From: Thermofilum sp.
Lineage (GTDB): Archaea > Thermoproteota > Thermoprotei > Thermofilales > Thermofilaceae
Length of the DNA: 8,137 nt
Direction: 5' to 3'
NCBI GenBank assembly: GCA_020832965.1
Contig: JAJHRM010000113.1
Span: 1 to 8,137, forward strand
Part shown: positions 6,133-8,137 of the stretch, one piece after another
Layout of the letters: every line of letters begins with the position of its first letter
Numbering within the stretch: position 1 is the first letter of the stretch
The notes under the pieces: model-generated
What the model was told of the DNA's origin: nothing
Seen by the model: only the letters and a program-made list of their open reading frames with translations
The model's database searches: none
Position numbers and translations under genes: made by a program

Positions 6133-7482
6133 ATGAGCTATAATTCTATAAGAATCTATGGCAAATTTGATGAACTTTCATCCTATCTAAATAAATTGGA
6201 CAGAAAGTATGAGGGAGAACCCGTCTTCCAAGAAGAGCCCGAAGAATACGCAGAAGATATCCCAACAGCCTCAAAAGAATTGATTCCTCAAACTAGCGGA
6301 GGAATATTAAAAATCAAATTTGATGAAATATCGCAAACCGATATTCAATTCAAATATTTTATTGATGGGGTCGTGGAAACAAGGGTGATTAGAAAAATAA
6401 ATGTCAAAGGAATAACAGTACCTATACATTTAGTTGTTTGCGGAGCTGGAGTCTTTGAAAGAACTGATGAAAGAGAGATCAAACCCATCTCTAATAGTAT
6501 CGTTTTACTAAGATTTATAGCCTTTCCATATACGACGTTAAAGGAAATGGATAGTAGCCTCGAGCCGCCACCGGGTGTCAGACTTAACGACGCTAAACCT
6601 CTTTTCGATAACTTAGGGATGTTGCAGAAAGGCGCGTGGCTTGACACATCAGTAAGCTTCGGAAGAGATATTAGAGTTATCGAAAGGCAAGATCTTTTAA
6701 AAACAGGATACGTGAGAGTAAGAGCTCGCAATGAAGCCAAGATCGTTATGAGAATTCTTGAAGTAGGAGTTCTTTATTTACTAAAAAATAGTAAGATTTT
6801 TGATGATAATTATTTAATAGCATTTGATGGACCTATTTCGCCGTTACATATTTACGCGAAACTTGTAAGCGAAAAGATTTTTGGTCTCTACGAGCTTAGC
6901 GATAAAAATGTTTCGTATAATATGTTAAAGAATGTTGTAGGGTGCGTTAAAAGAGTTTATAAGGTTCCTTCAGATGAAACTTTATACACAATATTCAACC
7001 GTAATATAGAAGAGCAAATTTTTGTTGTCTATCCTATGAGTGCAGTAGTGAGGCCATTAAGACAAGAAAGCGAAGATGAAAGCGAGCTAGAAGACTTAGT
7101 GAAAGCGACGTTATCCGCATTTACGGTCTTAAGACCAGAATTATCTGAAATTTATAGGGAAAGAGTGATTTCTAATATGTCAATGGTCGCTAGATTCGAT
7201 ATACCATTGCCAAATATTTGCGGTGATGAAGAAGATTGGTATTTGGATGAATTCTTAAATAAAGTTTTTTCAGACATATTTCCAAACAAATTTGCTAACT
7301 TATCTAATGATAAAGGTAAATCGCTCTACAAAATTTTGAAAGGAATAGTGATCGAAAAGTATCCTATACCCTCCGCACACGGTACTAGGATTTTTACGGA
7401 GCTTTACCCCGTATATGAGGCTGAGCTTTGGCTCCGATCGTACGTTAAAGAACTAATGTTGGAATCCATGTTTGCTGTGTAA
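6133..7482 (+). CDS. NurA-like nuclease
   Basis: This 449-aa protein shows the motif order of NurA, a 5'-3' nuclease with an RNase H-like fold that partners HerA. FKYFIDGVVETR (73-84) holds the first catalytic Asp (D78). EAKIVMRILEVGVLYLL (201-217) carries a conserved-type Glu. LIAFDGPISP (228-237) supplies D232. VVGCVKRVYK (268-277) matches the G-x-x-K element, and MVARFDIPLP (351-360) the late R-x-x-P element. YPIPSAHGTRIF (410-421) may be the final motif. The N-terminal 55 residues are acidic and probably flexible, as is QESEDESELEDL at 311-322. The protein is longer than typical free-living NurA proteins. It begins two bases after the HerA-like gene stops, and this pairing strongly supports a HerA-NurA complex that degrades DNA. 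It is the last gene of the operon. Confidence 0.85.
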   Translation: MSYNSIRIYGKFDELSSYLNKLDRKYEGEPVFQEEPEEYAEDIPTASKELIPQTSGGILKIKFDEISQTDIQFKYFIDGVVETRVIRKINVKGITVPIHLVVCGAGVFERTDEREIKPISNSIVLLRFIAFPYTTLKEMDSSLEPPPGVRLNDAKPLFDNLGMLQKGAWLDTSVSFGRDIRVIERQDLLKTGYVRVRARNEAKIVMRILEVGVLYLLKNSKIFDDNYLIAFDGPISPLHIYAKLVSEKIFGLYELSDKNVSYNMLKNVVGCVKRVYKVPSDETLYTIFNRNIEEQIFVVYPMSAVVRPLRQESEDESELEDLVKATLSAFTVLRPELSEIYRERVISNMSMVARFDIPLPNICGDEEDWYLDEFLNKVFSDIFPNKFANLSNDKGKSLYKILKGIVIEKYPIPSAHGTRIFTELYPVYEAELWLRSYVKELMLESMFAV

Positions 7483-7498
7483 AGCTAAAGCACCTCTG

Positions 7499-7540
7499 CG
7501 CGAGCTTCTTCTCGCGGTTGCGCTAGGCGTATGCCTTTTT
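7499..7540 (+). terminator. Possible operon terminator
   Basis: Just after the NurA-like stop, CGCGAG (7499-7504) pairs perfectly with CTCGCG (7511-7516) around a 6-base loop. A second short stem AGGC-GTAT-GCCT (7525-7536) runs into TTTTT at 7536-7540. T-runs are the main archaeal termination signal, so transcription of the operon may end here. The stems are short and the T-run only five bases, so this is tentative. Confidence 0.35.
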
Positions 7541-7942
7541 CGCATCCCTTCGTTGCGAGAGGAGGCGCCGCTAGACTTAGCCCACCACCGCCCCTTCCGA
7601 GAGACCCTGAAGATTCCCCGCCAACCTCTCCTCGTTGACCCGGAGCTCGTTGCCGTCGTGAGCTTGCAGTTGGCGATCGAGCCTCGCTTGGCGGTTTCCT
7701 CGACCTGCTGGCGTTAAACCGTACTTCCATCGCCCAGCGCTCGCGGTTTCAGCGTTTCTCTAGGGGCGCCGCTCGCCGTAAGTGAGCGCGGTAACCCCCT
7801 TCCCCTCGCGGCGCTGGGGAGGAGACCTATGTCCGTGCCAGCGCTCGCACTGCCGCAAGCGGCGGCGTAGCGGTGCTGCCTGCCGCGCTCTTCAGTTGCT
7901 ACCGCTCGAGCCGCCGGCGGAAACCGTCCGAGGCGCAGGACT
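7541..7942. other. GC-rich region without a supportable gene
   Basis: This stretch is much richer in G+C than the operon (45 of 60 bases at 7861-7920, against 14 of 60 at 4981-5040). Short open frames exist on both strands, but none has a recognisable motif, start signal or protein-like composition. No tRNA or rRNA was recognised. GGTAGCAACTG on the minus strand (ending at 7903 on the plus strand) matches the first 11 bases of the CRISPR repeat at 10 of 11 positions, 63 bases from the next repeat. Part of the stretch may therefore be the decayed trailer of the CRISPR array. Confidence 0.4.
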
Positions 7943-8105
7943 CTTCCGATTCCCCCGGTTACTACCAGAGCATAAGGGCGTGGATCTGTGGAACGACAAC
8001 TAGCCGACTCCTCAATTCTTTCCCAGTTGCTGCCGCTGCACTTGAGGCGGCGATTATGAGGCTGGAGGAGATAGCTCCACTTTCAATTCTTTCCCAGTTG
8101 CTGCC
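7943..8105 (-). CRISPR. Leader-distal end of a CRISPR array
   Basis: Twenty-three bases are identical at 8012-8034 and 8083-8105, 71 bases apart, separated by unique sequence. The repeat copy at 8080-8105 begins CTTTCAATTC and ends CAGTTGCTGCC on the plus strand. Read on the minus strand it ends ATTGAAAG, the usual archaeal crRNA 5' handle, so the array is transcribed leftwards and its leader lies beyond the right edge. The copy at 8009-8034 has lost the handle sequence (AATTGAGGA instead of AATTGAAAG). A third, decayed copy at 7943-7966 starts GGTAGTAACCGGG and ends GAATCGGAAG on the minus strand; it matches the repeat at 18 of 24 positions with a 2-base gap. Spacers are 42 bases (7967-8008) and 45 bases (8035-8079). 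Sequence after 8105 is the start of the next spacer. No cas gene is in the window. Confidence 0.7.
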
Positions 8106-8137
8106 TGGAACGCCGCAACAATCGACGTGTTTGAATC

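Noticed and set aside
6133..7482. Assigning the HerA/NurA-like pair to the housekeeping DNA-end resection operon (herA-mre11-rad50-nurA)
   Set aside because: No mre11 or rad50 is present, the HerA P-loop is atypical, and the neighbours are a DndC-like gene and an unrelated ATPase.
7472..7730. Overlapping open frames on both strands (81 aa each) after the NurA-like gene
   Set aside because: Composition is Arg/Ser/Pro/Gly-rich as expected from GC-rich non-coding DNA, there is no ribosome binding site, and the plus-strand frame begins inside the NurA-like gene.
7782..8003. 73-aa plus-strand frame running through the decayed CRISPR repeat
   Set aside because: It crosses the repeat copy at 7943-7966, is Arg/Pro/Cys-rich and has no recognisable motif or start signal.

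Overview
The window looks like part of a hyperthermophilic crenarchaeal (Thermoproteota-type) chromosome. The support is AGA/AGG and ATA codon preference, archaeal TATA boxes with leaderless starts, GGTG-type ribosome binding sites, and a CRISPR repeat that yields an ATTGAAAG crRNA handle. The genus cannot be named from sequence alone.

Layout from left to right. Positions 2-303 are the 3' end of an ankyrin-repeat gene carrying a one-base frameshift. Positions 304-556 are non-coding. Positions 557-1558 (minus strand) encode a DndC-like PAPS-reductase/N-type ATP pyrophosphatase protein. A single near-symmetric TATA element at 1584-1591 appears to drive this gene and the divergent plus-strand operon. 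That operon (1614-7482) holds four tightly packed genes: a P-loop ATPase (580 aa), an unrecognised 341-aa protein, a HerA-family ATPase with a non-canonical P-loop, and a NurA-like nuclease. After the operon comes a GC-rich stretch of about 460 bases without a convincing gene. The window ends in the leader-distal end of a minus-strand CRISPR array whose repeats decay towards the left.

The main interpretation is that 557-7482 is a compact, self-contained defence module. A DndC-type sulfur or nucleotide-activating enzyme is coupled to an ATPase, an unknown subunit, and a HerA-NurA translocase-nuclease pair. The arrangement recalls DNA phosphorothioation systems (DndACDE modification with DndFGH or archaeal Pbe effectors). 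However, no cysteine desulfurase (DndA), SMC-like DndD or DndE is present in the window, so this may be a reduced or distinct system. DndC, HerA and NurA family calls rest on visible motifs. That they form one functional unit, and that the unit is a defence system, is inferred from gene order, the shared promoter and the CRISPR neighbour.
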